Virus record (IMG/VR): IMGVR_UViG_3300032268_001377 | Span: 1-35,010 of that record | Reading direction: 5' to 3' (one strand) | Origin: a virus | DNA: 35,010 nt | Part shown: piece after piece, positions 22,896 to 30,149 of the stretch | Layout of the letters: every line of letters starts with the position of its first letter | How positions within the stretch are numbered: the stretch's first letter is position 1 | Notes under the pieces: generated by a model | Seen by the model: only the letters and a program-made list of their open reading frames with translations | What the model was told of the DNA's origin: nothing | Database searches by the model: none | Program-made: the position numbers and the translations under genes

Positions 22896-23915
22896 ATGCC
22901 CTTCGTCAACCTGCCAATTACCGCGCGAAAGACGCCCCTCGGCCCAGGGCGACTCAACACGTGGCGCGACAACCTCGGCTGGCTGCGCGGATGCTTCGCA
23001 CAGCAACACCGGGCCTCCAACGGAGAGCACAACGTGATGGAGGTGCCCCGCGTCTGCCGGCGCATCACCTTCACCGGCCCTTCCACCTACGCCCTCGCCA
23101 ACGCGTCGACGGACATCACAGCCGTGACGCGCGTGGGGACGGGACACATCCGCCTGACACTGGCGTCGGGGCGATTCACCGCCGACATGCGCGCGCAGGT
23201 GAACGTCTCCGGCACCGGCATCGAGTCGAAGCCGTGGCTTCACCGCGTCGAGGTGACGTCGGCGACGCAGCTCGAGGTGTACCTGTCGCAGTTGTCGTCG
23301 GCGCTTGGCGTCGTCAATGGCAACACATGGGCGGCGGCAGACGCCACCTTCGACATCGCCATCCACTCCACGCCGCTGACTGCCACCAACTGGGCCACCG
23401 CCATCATCGGCCCCGGCACTCGCTTCCCCGAGGGGTGGACGCGCGGGCAGACGGTGGGCGCGCCCGGGTACTTCTCGGGCGTCGCGCAGGACTACAACGA
23501 GACGCTCTTCCACACGGCCAACTGGGAGGCGCAGTTCCTCGCCGAGCACGCCGCCGACGGAAACCACAACACGCGACAGGTGGCGCGTCACTTCGTGCAG
23601 GGGCGCTTCAAGTCCGTGGGGCTCTACGACAAGATTCAGCAGCTCAGCCCGTCCACCATCACTCTCGCGGAGGTGTCTTTGGGGCGCGTGTCGGTGACGT
23701 TCGGCACGGCGTTGGTGGCGGGCATTTCGCCATTCATCTGTCCCGACTGGACGCGCCAGGACGCGACGCAGACGCCCGCCGGCACGGTGCTGGTGACGCA
23801 CGCCGAGGTGACGTCCACCACCGTCACCGCGCTGTGGAGCTACAAGTACAACAAGGCCAACAACGGATGGGAGCGCGCTCGCGCCGACTTCTGGGCTGTC
23901 TGGCACGGAGGGTGA
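22896..23915 (+). CDS. Virion/tail fibre protein
   Basis: A 339-residue beta-rich protein directly downstream of the hub. It begins MPFVNLPITARKTPLGPGRL, then GSTYALANASTDI-like and RLTLASGRFTADMRAQVNVS strands, and contains a His/Asn-rich segment AEHAADGNHNTRQVARH resembling the shaft-start motifs (DGxH) of tail fibres. It likely contributes to host contact. The start is the ATG two bases after the hub stop codon. Confidence 0.65.
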   Translation: MPFVNLPITARKTPLGPGRLNTWRDNLGWLRGCFAQQHRASNGEHNVMEVPRVCRRITFTGPSTYALANASTDITAVTRVGTGHIRLTLASGRFTADMRAQVNVSGTGIESKPWLHRVEVTSATQLEVYLSQLSSALGVVNGNTWAAADATFDIAIHSTPLTATNWATAIIGPGTRFPEGWTRGQTVGAPGYFSGVAQDYNETLFHTANWEAQFLAEHAADGNHNTRQVARHFVQGRFKSVGLYDKIQQLSPSTITLAEVSLGRVSVTFGTALVAGISPFICPDWTRQDATQTPAGTVLVTHAEVTSTTVTALWSYKYNKANNGWERARADFWAVWHGG

Positions 23916-23916
23916 C

Positions 23917-24477
23917 ATGGCGTACGCGAAGCCGGTGTTGGTGTGCCAGGACATGCCCATCACCTTCCAGCAGGCGAACCTCGCGCAGCAGAACCTGCAG
24001 GAGTGCTGGCTTCAGCTGACGCTGCGTCACGGTTGGGAGGAGTCGCTTCAGTTCCCGCCTGCGCCGGGCCTTCCGAGCGGTGCCAGCATTAACCCTCCAC
24101 GACTCACGCGACGGTACGGGCAACACAACGACGTCCGTATTCCGCGCGTCGTCGTGAGGGTGCAGGGCGCAGCCATCGGGAGTACCTTCGCCAGCGTCGT
24201 CGGTGCGAGCGGGGAGCCAGGCATCCTCGGGGCGCCTGTCCGGCTGTCGACGGGCGTGTTCGACTTCCCGGTTTTGGGGTTGTCCGAGTTCTACGCGGAG
24301 GCGACGCCCTTCGGCACCTCGGCCGGCGCGCAGCGCATCGTCACGCCGACCAGCATCTTCCCGTCCCAGGGCCGGGCCGTGCTGCGGTTCGAGCTCTACC
24401 AGCAAGACTCAGGTGGCGTGGGCGCGTTCCTGCCGGCCGAGTTCGACTTCACCGCGGCCGTCTACGGCGCGCCCTGA
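23917..24477 (+). CDS. Virion/tail tip protein
   Basis: A 186-residue protein following the fibre-like gene by one base after its stop. It contains DMPITFQQANLAQQNLQECW and alternating hydrophobic strands (RIPRVVVRVQGAAIG; AVLRFELYQQDSGGVGAFLP; FDFTAAVYG). It looks like a small structural or fibre-associated protein. Its last 16 bases are shared with the antisense lipoprotein gene. Function unknown. Confidence 0.63.
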   Translation: MAYAKPVLVCQDMPITFQQANLAQQNLQECWLQLTLRHGWEESLQFPPAPGLPSGASINPPRLTRRYGQHNDVRIPRVVVRVQGAAIGSTFASVVGASGEPGILGAPVRLSTGVFDFPVLGLSEFYAEATPFGTSAGAQRIVTPTSIFPSQGRAVLRFELYQQDSGGVGAFLPAEFDFTAAVYGAP

Positions 24478-24887
24478 GTCGGGCGGCACTGGTAAAAGGG
24501 CGGAGCCGAGGGCGTGACTTGGCCGGAGTCACAGGCTGCGTTGGCGAGACACGTCACGCAGTAGCCCTGGTTCAGCCCGGGCTCGGGAGGACAAAGGCTC
24601 GAGGAGAACGGGGAAGGTTGCCCGGCTCGAGGCATCGAGACGCACCGCCCCTCCGAGTCGCAGCATCCGCTGTTACACTGGCACTTCGGCCGGCAAGCGC
24701 CAGAGGCGCACACCGCGCCGGTTGCGCACGTCGTGCACATCGCGCCGGCCGTGCCGCACTCGGCCGGCGTGTTGCCGGCGACGCAGGTGCCGCGCTCGGA
24801 GCAACACCCGGAGCAGTTTGAGGGGTCGCAGGTCGATCCACAACCCAAGGAGGCAACGGACACCGCCAACGCAAGGAGGAAGCGCAT
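24462..24887 (-). CDS. Cysteine-rich lipoprotein, probable lysogenic-conversion (moron) gene
   Basis: A 141-residue protein on the strand opposite to all surrounding late genes. It starts with a lipoprotein-like signal (MRFLLALAVSVASLGC, lipid attachment predicted at Cys16, with an atypical Ser at -3) and has 21 cysteines. CSGCCSERGTCVAGNTPAEC and CNSGCCDSEGRCV are CCxxxGxC modules resembling those of myxobacterial cell-surface lipoproteins. It would be exported and anchored to a membrane, stabilised by disulfides. Opposite orientation, its own upstream region and no obvious virion role make it a candidate gene expressed from the prophage to change the host surface, for example receptor masking. 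Function is not known. Confidence 0.78.
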   Translation of the reverse strand: MRFLLALAVSVASLGCGSTCDPSNCSGCCSERGTCVAGNTPAECGTAGAMCTTCATGAVCASGACRPKCQCNSGCCDSEGRCVSMPRAGQPSPFSSSLCPPEPGLNQGYCVTCLANAACDSGQVTPSAPPFYQCRPTQGAP

Positions 24888-24906
24888 GCCTTACTCTACA
24901 CCCAGA

Positions 24907-24945
24907 GGTGTTGAGGCGTAGCAGCGCGACCCCCACCGTCCCGTC
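24907..24945 (+). promoter_or_regulatory. Copy 2 of the repeated 39-nt upstream element
   Basis: The exact 18-base sequence GGTGTTGAGGCGTAGCAG (24907-24924) reappears, followed after 10 bases by ACCGT (24935-24939), and ATG 24946 starts 39 bases from its first base, the same geometry as at 7696-7734. Again no Shine-Dalgarno precedes the start. The element lies between the minus-strand lipoprotein and the plus-strand lysis-region genes, so it could restart late transcription interrupted by the inserted lipoprotein gene. The bases outside the 18-mer and ACCGT differ between copies, arguing that the shared parts are selected rather than a recent duplication. Confidence 0.55.
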
Positions 24946-25173
24946 ATGTCCGACCCACGCAACCTCGACGACGTGGAGGCCCGTGTCCGTCTACTCGAGG
25001 CCCGCGCTGCCGACGTCGACGCCCGCGTTGCGGAGCTGACTCGAGGCCTCGCTGCGCTGTCGACGCAGGTGACCCGTCTTTCCGACGTCGCCACCACCCA
25101 GACGTACTCGCTCGAGCGCATCGAGCGCACCCTGCGGCAACTCGTCGAGGCCGTGACGAAGCGAGGCGCGTAA
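24946..25173 (+). CDS. Small coiled-coil protein (75 aa)
   Basis: A 75-residue protein that is almost entirely a heptad-patterned helix: NLDDVEARVRLLEARAADVD and RVAELTRGLAALSTQVTRLS have a/d hydrophobic positions and would form a parallel coiled coil. No membrane segment. It is coupled to the next gene (TAATG). With the following two genes it may belong to lysis, but it could also be a structural spacer. It has no Shine-Dalgarno and carries the repeated upstream element. Confidence 0.65.
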   Translation: MSDPRNLDDVEARVRLLEARAADVDARVAELTRGLAALSTQVTRLSDVATTQTYSLERIERTLRQLVEAVTKRGA

Positions 25174-25547
25174 TGGAGTCCATCTCGATGCCGCCGTGGG
25201 CGCTCGGGTTGCTGGCCGTGCTGACGACGTTCGGCCCTGGCGGCGCGGCTCTCTTCTTCACTCGGTGGCTGAAGCGCCAGGACGCACTGGGCGCCGCGCT
25301 GAAGGAAGCCGAAACGGCAAAGCTGGATGAGGTGTTGGGCATCGCGAAGCGGTTGGAGAGCGAGGTGTCCGGGCTGAGTCACCGCCTCTCGCTGTCGGAC
25401 GCGCTGCAGAATCAGATGAAGGGCGCTCTTGACAAGGTCGAGGAGCGCATCAACGGCATCGGCCAGACGTACGGCCGGCGGCTGGGCGACCTCGAAGCCC
25501 TCGTGCAGCGTCTCGACGAGCGCACCCGAGAGAGGCGGCGGCGATGA
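25173..25547 (+). CDS. Membrane-anchored coiled-coil protein (lysis-region)
   Basis: A 124-residue protein with one N-terminal membrane segment (WALGLLAVLTTFGPGGAALF, residues 9-28), a positive stop-transfer (TRWLKRQ) and a long helical C-terminal half (EVSGLSHRLSLSDALQNQMK; VEERINGIGQTYGRRLGDLE). This topology is found in phage holin-like and spanin-like proteins and in many unnamed lysis-cassette products. ATG 25173 overlaps the preceding stop. Holin activity is not shown by sequence. Confidence 0.62.
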   Translation: MESISMPPWALGLLAVLTTFGPGGAALFFTRWLKRQDALGAALKEAETAKLDEVLGIAKRLESEVSGLSHRLSLSDALQNQMKGALDKVEERINGIGQTYGRRLGDLEALVQRLDERTRERRRR

Positions 25548-25954
25548 ATCTCGAGCTGAAACGGCGCTGGCTCACCCCGCGATCGACCATCGGTGAGCTG
25601 TACGTGGACGGCGCCTTCGAGTGCTTCATCCTCGAGGACAGGTACCGGCCGCCACCGGAGCCCAAGGTGTTCGGGCAGACGGCCATCCCCTGCGGTCGCT
25701 TCGAGGTGCGCATCACGCCGTCGCCGCGGTTCAAGCGCGACCTGCCCCTCGTGATGGATGTCCCAGGCTTCAAGGGCATCCGCATCCACGCGGGCAACGA
25801 TGCCAGCCACACAGAGGGCTGCCTTCTCCCAGGCCGGGAGCGCGAGACCGACAAGGTGCTTGAGTCGACGGCGGCCTTCAACGCGCTCTTCGAGAAGATC
25901 AAGAACGCACAGGGGCCGCACTGCATCACCATCACCATCGGGCCACCACCGTGA
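25544..25954 (+). CDS. DUF5675-family phage protein, candidate peptidoglycan-active enzyme
   Basis: A 136-residue protein with the DUF5675 layout: an N-terminal strand pair with LEDRYRPP, then CGRFEVRITPSPRFKRDLPL and the signature GIRIHAGNDASHTEGCLLPG. His82 in IHAGN and Cys93 in TEGC recall the His/Cys pair of L,D-transpeptidase (YkuD-like) enzymes (HGxx … GCxR), which act on peptide cross-links of the cell wall. That resemblance is an inference by pattern. The gene sits in the lysis-type cluster where an endolysin is expected, and no other peptidoglycan hydrolase was recognised. ATG 25544 overlaps the previous stop (ATGA). Confidence 0.72.
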   Translation: MNLELKRRWLTPRSTIGELYVDGAFECFILEDRYRPPPEPKVFGQTAIPCGRFEVRITPSPRFKRDLPLVMDVPGFKGIRIHAGNDASHTEGCLLPGRERETDKVLESTAAFNALFEKIKNAQGPHCITITIGPPP

Positions 25955-26472
25955 CGCCCGAGGCTCGCCAGCGCGTCATCTTGGCCGTTGCCATCGTGGG
26001 CACGGCTGCGGCTGCGTTCTCGGCGGGGCGCTTCACCGCACCGGTGAAGACTGACGTGCGCGAGGTCGAGAAGGTCGTCTGGAAGGACCGCATCGTCGAG
26101 AAGGTCGTCACCCAGCGCGCGAAGGCCGAGGCGCGCGTGGTGTACGTCGACCGCGTCGTCAGCCCCGAGGGCGAGGTGCGCGAGAAGCGCCTCACCACGA
26201 CGAAGGCCGACACGCGCGAGCTCGTCGACCTCGGGAGGGCGTCGGAGAGTAGCGGCAAGATTGAGGTAACCAGCTCGAGCACCACCACCCTCCGGCCTGA
26301 CTGGCGGGTGGGCGTGCTTGTCGGGGCGTCGCTGCGGGAGCCACTCGTCCCCCTGGCCGGACCCCTCGTGCTGGGTGCTTCGCTCGAGCGGCGCATCGTG
26401 GGCGGCGTCTCGGCGGGCGCGTGGGTCAACACCGTGGGCGCGGCCGGCGCATCCGTCTCCCTGGAGTGGTGA
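25951..26472 (+). CDS. Signal-anchored protein with coiled periplasmic stem (spanin-like)
   Basis: A 173-residue protein starting with GTG 25951 (GTGA overlap). It has an N-terminal membrane anchor (VILAVAIVGTAAAAFSAGRF, residues 9-28), then a Val/Lys/Glu-rich extended stem (REVEKVVWKDRIVEKVVTQR; VYVDRVVSPEGEVREKRL) and a C-terminal beta-like region with alternating hydrophobic residues (WRVGVLVGASL … ERRIVGGVSAGAWV). Similar anchored proteins occur beside phage lysis genes. An inner-membrane spanin or envelope component is possible but unproven; no lipobox-bearing o-spanin partner was seen. Confidence 0.58.
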   Translation: MTPEARQRVILAVAIVGTAAAAFSAGRFTAPVKTDVREVEKVVWKDRIVEKVVTQRAKAEARVVYVDRVVSPEGEVREKRLTTTKADTRELVDLGRASESSGKIEVTSSSTTTLRPDWRVGVLVGASLREPLVPLAGPLVLGASLERRIVGGVSAGAWVNTVGAAGASVSLEW

Positions 26473-26700
26473 ATGACGACACCTCGCAGCGGCTGGGCCT
26501 CGACGAAGCTCCACCTCGCGTGCATCGCCATCGCGGTGCTCACCTTCGTCTTCGTCTTCGTCGTGCACGTCGCCGGGACGGCGGCAGGCTTCGGCGAGTA
26601 CTGCATCGCCATCGTCACCGTCGTGGCGTCGGCGCACGGCAGCCGCGTCGCGGAGTCGTTTGCCGCTCGGCGACCCAGCCTCCCACCATCGGAGAAATGA
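26473..26700 (+). CDS. Holin-like small membrane protein
   Basis: A 75-residue protein with a strongly hydrophobic first segment (LACIAIAVLTFVFVFVVHVA, residues 15-34) and a second one (YCIAIVTVVASAHG, about 43-56), followed by a basic, soluble tail (SRVAESFAARRPSLPPSEK). Size and two-segment topology fit a class II holin that would permeabilise the inner membrane at the end of infection. Its ATG directly follows the previous stop codon. Context supports a lysis role; the family is unassigned. Confidence 0.62.
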   Translation: MTTPRSGWASTKLHLACIAIAVLTFVFVFVVHVAGTAAGFGEYCIAIVTVVASAHGSRVAESFAARRPSLPPSEK

Positions 26701-26704
26701 CAAC

Positions 26705-27112
26705 ATGGCCCTCAAGTTCCCTGCAGCGTTTCGCACCACGCGCGCCAACACCATCGCGACGCGCGCAGGCAACGGCGCATTGCTGCGCATCTACTCGGGA
26801 ACGCGTCCTGCCGACGCCGACACCGCACCGGCAGGCACGCTGCTGGCCGAGCTGACGTGCGGGACGCCCTTCGCGCCTGCCGCTTCAAGCGGCGTGTTGA
26901 CGGCCAACGCCATTACGCAGGACTCGTCGGCCAACAACACCGGCACCGCCACCTGGTTCCGACTCGTTGACTCGGCTGGCACTACCACCGTCACCGACGG
27001 GGACGTGACGGCCACGGGCGGCGGCGGCGACTTGCAGCTCGTCACCACCAGCATCGTCGCGACGCAGCCGGTGCAGGTGACCTCCTTCATCATCACCGAG
27101 GGCGGAGCGTGA
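26705..27112 (+). CDS. Phage structural protein of a widespread unnamed family
   Basis: A 135-residue Thr/Ala/Gly-rich beta protein. The pattern NGALLRIYSGTRPADADTAP … LLAELTCGTPFAPAASSGVL … ITQDSSANNTGTATWFRLVD is recognisable from many siphovirus genomes, where it is annotated as hypothetical or virion-associated and often lies near tail fibres. It is probably an adhesion or fibre accessory subunit. ATG 26705 follows the holin-like stop by four bases. Confidence 0.7.
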   Translation: MALKFPAAFRTTRANTIATRAGNGALLRIYSGTRPADADTAPAGTLLAELTCGTPFAPAASSGVLTANAITQDSSANNTGTATWFRLVDSAGTTTVTDGDVTATGGGGDLQLVTTSIVATQPVQVTSFIITEGGA

Positions 27113-27399
27113 CTCCGCTTAGCGCCCTCAACGCTAGGTTGGTCGGCGCAGAGCAGCCGCCTCGAAATGGCGTTGGCGTCGTCCTGGACTGTCCGTGCGG
27201 CGGACGGCCTGCGTGCGTCGGGCCCCTCTATGTCCCGTTTATCAACCCCGTAGACGGTGGCGAATTCCTAGACATAAGCGGCCACTACCAAGACGGCGGC
27301 GCCAACCTTGAATCGTTGACCGTTCTTGGCGAGGTGGTTCGTCTGGGTGGTTGCGGCTGGCGTGGTTGGATTCAGAACGGGCTTGTTTTGGAGGGATGA
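27109..27399 (+). CDS. DUF6527-like cysteine-containing phage protein
   Basis: A 96-residue protein with CPCGGRPACVGPLYVPFINP near the middle and GGCGWRGWIQNGLVLEG at the end. This cysteine plus W-x-x-W-I-x-N-G pattern matches small phage proteins I recall as DUF6527, of unknown function and usually close to virion genes. The cysteines could bind a metal. Its DNA (27109-27400) is visibly less GC-rich than the neighbourhood and has more A/T third positions, suggesting recent acquisition. GTG 27109 overlaps the previous stop (GTGA). Confidence 0.65.
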   Translation: MTPLSALNARLVGAEQPPRNGVGVVLDCPCGGRPACVGPLYVPFINPVDGGEFLDISGHYQDGGANLESLTVLGEVVRLGGCGWRGWIQNGLVLEG

Positions 27400-27400
27400 C

Positions 27401-27691
27401 ATGGCCTCGGGCACCGGCACAGCGACTATCGACTTCGGGGCCCTCCCTGGCTCAAACGAGGCGTCTGTCGTGGTGACGGGAGTCGGCACCATTGGAGGGA
27501 GCGCGAAGGCCGAAGCCTTCTTTATGCGCTCTACGTCGGTCGACCACACCGCAAACGACCACTCCTACGCGGCACTTCTCACCGGATTGTCGTGTGGTGA
27601 CGTCATCGCGGCCACCGGCTTCACCATCTACGCCCGCAGCGCCGAGAAGCTCACGGGCAGATTCACGCTGAATTTCGTCTGGTCAGACTGA
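27401..27691 (+). CDS. Small beta-rich virion protein (96 aa)
   Basis: A 96-residue protein: GTGTATIDFGALPGSNEASV, VTGVGTIGGSAKAEAFFMRS, TANDHSYAALLTGLSC and FTIYARSAEKLTGRFTLNFV. The alternation of small and hydrophobic residues and the ending strand TLNFVW suggest a single beta domain similar to those appended to tail fibres. Start ATG 27401 follows GGAGGGA (27389-27395). No enzyme motifs. Likely part of the adhesion apparatus, by neighbourhood. Confidence 0.6.
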   Translation: MASGTGTATIDFGALPGSNEASVVVTGVGTIGGSAKAEAFFMRSTSVDHTANDHSYAALLTGLSCGDVIAATGFTIYARSAEKLTGRFTLNFVWSD

Positions 27692-27701
27692 GGAGCCGAA
27701 C

Positions 27702-29144
27702 ATGGCAATGGACACGAATATTCGAGGGTCGACAAGCGGTAACGGCGCGGAGGTCGACGCCAACAACAACCTGAAGACGACGTTGCCGGTCATTCCGAAT
27801 CAGGCCGGCTTCGCTCGCCTCGCGGGCGCGGTGTCTAACAGCGGCGACCCGGCAGGGCTCGTCGTTGAGCCACTCCGCTCGTCGGCGCAGGGGCGGCTGT
27901 CAACCGGCCAACCCGTACCGCTCTTCTTCGAGCTCTTCAACAACACCTCCATCAACTCGGCCATCTTCACGGCGCCCGTCACCACGATGACGGTGACATT
28001 CGCGGGCGGCACGGCGAACCTCAATGCGTCGCTTATCAACACCATCAACACGAACGCGCGCCTTGCAACCTACCAGCACTTCCCGTTTCTGCCGGACCTC
28101 GCCACGTACCTGACGATGGATATGCTGTACACACAGCCCCCGCAGAACAACAACGTCATGGAGTGGGGTTTTGGCATCGCGACGGGCGCGACGGCTCCGA
28201 CGGACGGGGCGTTCTTCCGAATGAACGCCTCGGGGCAGTTGTTCGCTGTCGTCAACATCAACGGCGCCGAGACTCTCAGCGCGGCTCTACCGGTGCCCGC
28301 CGATAACGTGATGCACCGATGGAAAATCACAGTCGAGAACGACCGCGTATTCTTCGCAATCGACGGCGCAACGCAGGCCATCATCAACACGCCGACAACA
28401 GCGGGTTTCCCGGTGTACGCGCCCGCGCAGCCGTTCTTCGCGCGTGTCGTCAACGGCGGCGTGGCTCCGACCCTGGCTTCGCAGATGAAGATTGGCTACA
28501 TCTTCGTTGGGTTGCAGGATGCCGCCGGAATCAGTCTCAACAGCGAAAACATCTTCTCCATGTCGGGCCGTCACGGTTCGCAGGGACAGACGGGACACAC
28601 CGTCGGCTCCACGGCGCTGCTGACAAACTCGCTCGCACCTGGCGCTGGCGCGGCCATTGCGAACGCGACGGCGGGCGCTGGTGCGCTGGGGCTCGGAGGA
28701 CAGTTTGCGGTGCAGCCGACGCTGGCAGCCAACACCGACGGAATTCTCTGCAGCTACCAGAACCCGCTCCCCACGGCAGCCATCCCCGGCAAGACGCTGC
28801 TTATCAATGGGGTGCGAATTCAGAGTATTGTCTCGACGGTGCTCGTCGGCGGGCCAGTGCTCTACGAGTACTCGCTCTGCTACGGCCACACCAACGTGTC
28901 GCTCGCCACGACGGAGAGCGCGACGGCGAAGGCTCCGCGTCGCCTTCCCATCGGCCTCGAGACGTTCGCCGCTGCCGCTGCGGTCGGTGCGCTTGGCTCG
29001 CCTGCCGGGCAATACATGGGTTTCAACAATCCCATCCCGGTGTACCCTGGCGAATTCGTCGCAATCGCCGCGAAAAACATCGGCACCGTCACCACGTCAG
29101 GCGTCATCATGTTCATCGTGACGTTTGACGCTGTTTTCATCTGA
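27702..29144 (+). CDS. Tail-fibre-like virion protein (480 aa)
   Basis: A 480-residue Ala/Thr/Asn-rich beta protein. Residues about 65-270 contain a lectin-like block (FFRMNASGQLFAVVNINGAE; MHRWKITVENDRVFFAIDGA), resembling concanavalin-like sandwich domains used in receptor binding. The C-terminal part (KTLLINGVRIQSIVSTVLVG … YPGEFVAIAAKNIGTVTTSG) forms a second beta domain. It probably recognises a host surface polymer. A weak GGAGCC-type ribosome site precedes ATG 27702. Confidence 0.65.
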   Translation: MAMDTNIRGSTSGNGAEVDANNNLKTTLPVIPNQAGFARLAGAVSNSGDPAGLVVEPLRSSAQGRLSTGQPVPLFFELFNNTSINSAIFTAPVTTMTVTFAGGTANLNASLINTINTNARLATYQHFPFLPDLATYLTMDMLYTQPPQNNNVMEWGFGIATGATAPTDGAFFRMNASGQLFAVVNINGAETLSAALPVPADNVMHRWKITVENDRVFFAIDGATQAIINTPTTAGFPVYAPAQPFFARVVNGGVAPTLASQMKIGYIFVGLQDAAGISLNSENIFSMSGRHGSQGQTGHTVGSTALLTNSLAPGAGAAIANATAGAGALGLGGQFAVQPTLAANTDGILCSYQNPLPTAAIPGKTLLINGVRIQSIVSTVLVGGPVLYEYSLCYGHTNVSLATTESATAKAPRRLPIGLETFAAAAAVGALGSPAGQYMGFNNPIPVYPGEFVAIAAKNIGTVTTSGVIMFIVTFDAVFI

Positions 29145-29164
29145 GGTCGTGACGGAGGCCGCCC

Positions 29165-29692
29165 GTGTCGCTGCTACTCGCCCTGACGGGCACCAGCTCG
29201 GGCACCACCGGCACCGTCAGCGCGACGACGCCGGCGCCCACGCTGGCGGCCAGCGGGACGCCAGTTGTCACGGGCTCAAGCGCGACGTCGACACCAGCCC
29301 CTAGCCTTGCGGCCTCGGGCACCGCCGTCGTCTTGGGCACTGCGGCGGCCTCCACTGCGCCGCCAACACTCGCGGCGTCGGGCACCTCAGTCTCGGCTGG
29401 TGCGGCTGCCGTTTCGACGCCGGCGCCCAGTCTGGCGGCCTCTGGCACTCCCGTCGTGGCGGGGCAGGGGGCGTCCGTCACGCCGGCGCCCACGCTGCAG
29501 GCCGCGGGCGGACCGCCTGCGCCCGACATCTGGGTGACGCCCGGCCTCGGTGGCGCCACCGTCCTCGTGCTGTCGGGCAGTGCGCGCGGCCTCGTCCTGT
29601 CGTCGTCCGAGTCGCGCGTCGACGTCTCTCGCACCACCGCTACCGCCGTCGTCTTGTCCTCCACCGCCGCACGCACCGAGGTTCTGCAATGA
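29165..29692 (+). CDS. Low-complexity 21-residue-repeat virion protein
   Basis: A 175-residue protein made mainly of four 21-residue repeats plus a partial fifth (residues 20-116) built on TPAPSLAASGTPVV, then a Gly/Pro break and a C-terminal segment LGGATVLVLSGSARGLVLSS with serine-rich strands. There are no cysteines, membrane segments or enzymatic motifs. The repeats may form an extended stalk or a mobile linker of the fibre apparatus. GTG 29165 has a good Shine-Dalgarno (GGAGG, 29154-29158). Repeat count may vary between relatives. Confidence 0.62.
   Translation: MSLLLALTGTSSGTTGTVSATTPAPTLAASGTPVVTGSSATSTPAPSLAASGTAVVLGTAAASTAPPTLAASGTSVSAGAAAVSTPAPSLAASGTPVVAGQGASVTPAPTLQAAGGPPAPDIWVTPGLGGATVLVLSGSARGLVLSSSESRVDVSRTTATAVVLSSTAARTEVLQ
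29222..29512 (+). repeat. 63-bp coding tandem repeats
   Basis: Four complete 63-base units and one partial unit encode the 21-residue repeats of the 29165 gene. The conserved core reads CCGGCGCCCA-like, then (A/C)(G/C)CCTNGCGGC(C/G)TC(G/T)GGC, with drift between units, so the array is old enough to have diverged but still homologous at the DNA level. Unit length is a multiple of three, so expansion or contraction would keep the frame. Confidence 0.7.
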
Positions 29693-30018
29693 GCACCGTC
29701 TACATGAAGCAGGGCGACCGACTCCCTGCGCTGCGCGTCCAGCTTCTCGACGCCAATGGCGCCGCCCTCGACATCACCAGCGCCACCGTCACGTTTCGCA
29801 TGCGCGACGCGCGGACGAAGGCGCTGAAGGTGGCGGCGGGCAGCACCACGAAGCCCAACGGCGGCGCGGACGGCGTGGTGCAGTATGCGTGGGCGACGGG
29901 CGACACGGACACCGTGGGCTCGTTCGAGGCGGAGTTCGCGTGTGCGTTCTCCGGGCTGGTGCAGACGGTGCCCACCAACAACTACGTCACCGTCGTGGTT
30001 GTGGACTCGCTGGCATAA
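29689..30018 (+). CDS. BppU-like baseplate upper protein N-terminal domain
   Basis: A 109-residue protein matching the BppU N-terminal domain pattern: YMKQGDRLPALRVQLLDANG, then DITSATVTFRMRDARTKALK, GVVQYAWATGDTDTVGSFEA and a final strand TNNYVTVVVVD. In lactococcal phages this domain attaches receptor-binding proteins to the baseplate. Stand-alone versions are common in other siphoviruses. ATG 29689 overlaps the preceding stop (ATGA). Confidence 0.75.
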   Translation: MSTVYMKQGDRLPALRVQLLDANGAALDITSATVTFRMRDARTKALKVAAGSTTKPNGGADGVVQYAWATGDTDTVGSFEAEFACAFSGLVQTVPTNNYVTVVVVDSLA

Positions 30019-30149
30019 GGGCCGAGCTGCAGCGGCTGCGCGAGGAGTCGCGCGCGCCGTCGTGGGTGACGGCGGTGCTGTCGGTGGTGGCCACCGGGGT
30101 GTGGGTGGCCGACCGGGTCAGGGTGTGGACGACGACGCCGACGCCGTGA
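30015..30149 (+). CDS. Possible small membrane protein, start uncertain
   Basis: A frame ending at TGA 30147-30149 encodes RAELQRLREESRAPSWVTAV followed by LSVVATGVWVADRVRVW, a charged helix plus one membrane-like segment that looks protein-like and sits where coupled small genes are usual. No ATG, GTG or TTG lies at the expected junction. The only codon overlapping the previous stop is ATA (30015), and the first ordinary in-frame start is GTG 30066, which would leave 27 residues. It overlaps the 3' end of the convergent regulator gene by 32 bases. Listed with low confidence. Confidence 0.33.
   Translation: MRAELQRLREESRAPSWVTAVLSVVATGVWVADRVRVWTTTPTP

Noticed and set aside
24886-24921. 11-codon plus-strand frame with AAGGAGG ahead of ATG 24886, ending in the repeated element
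   Set aside because: The purine run is simply the complement of the lipoprotein's FLLAL codons, so the ribosome site is probably coincidental; no evidence of a leader peptide.
30085-30094. GGTGGCCACC palindrome as a terminator between convergent genes
   Set aside because: No loop and no U-run; lies inside a possible coding segment.
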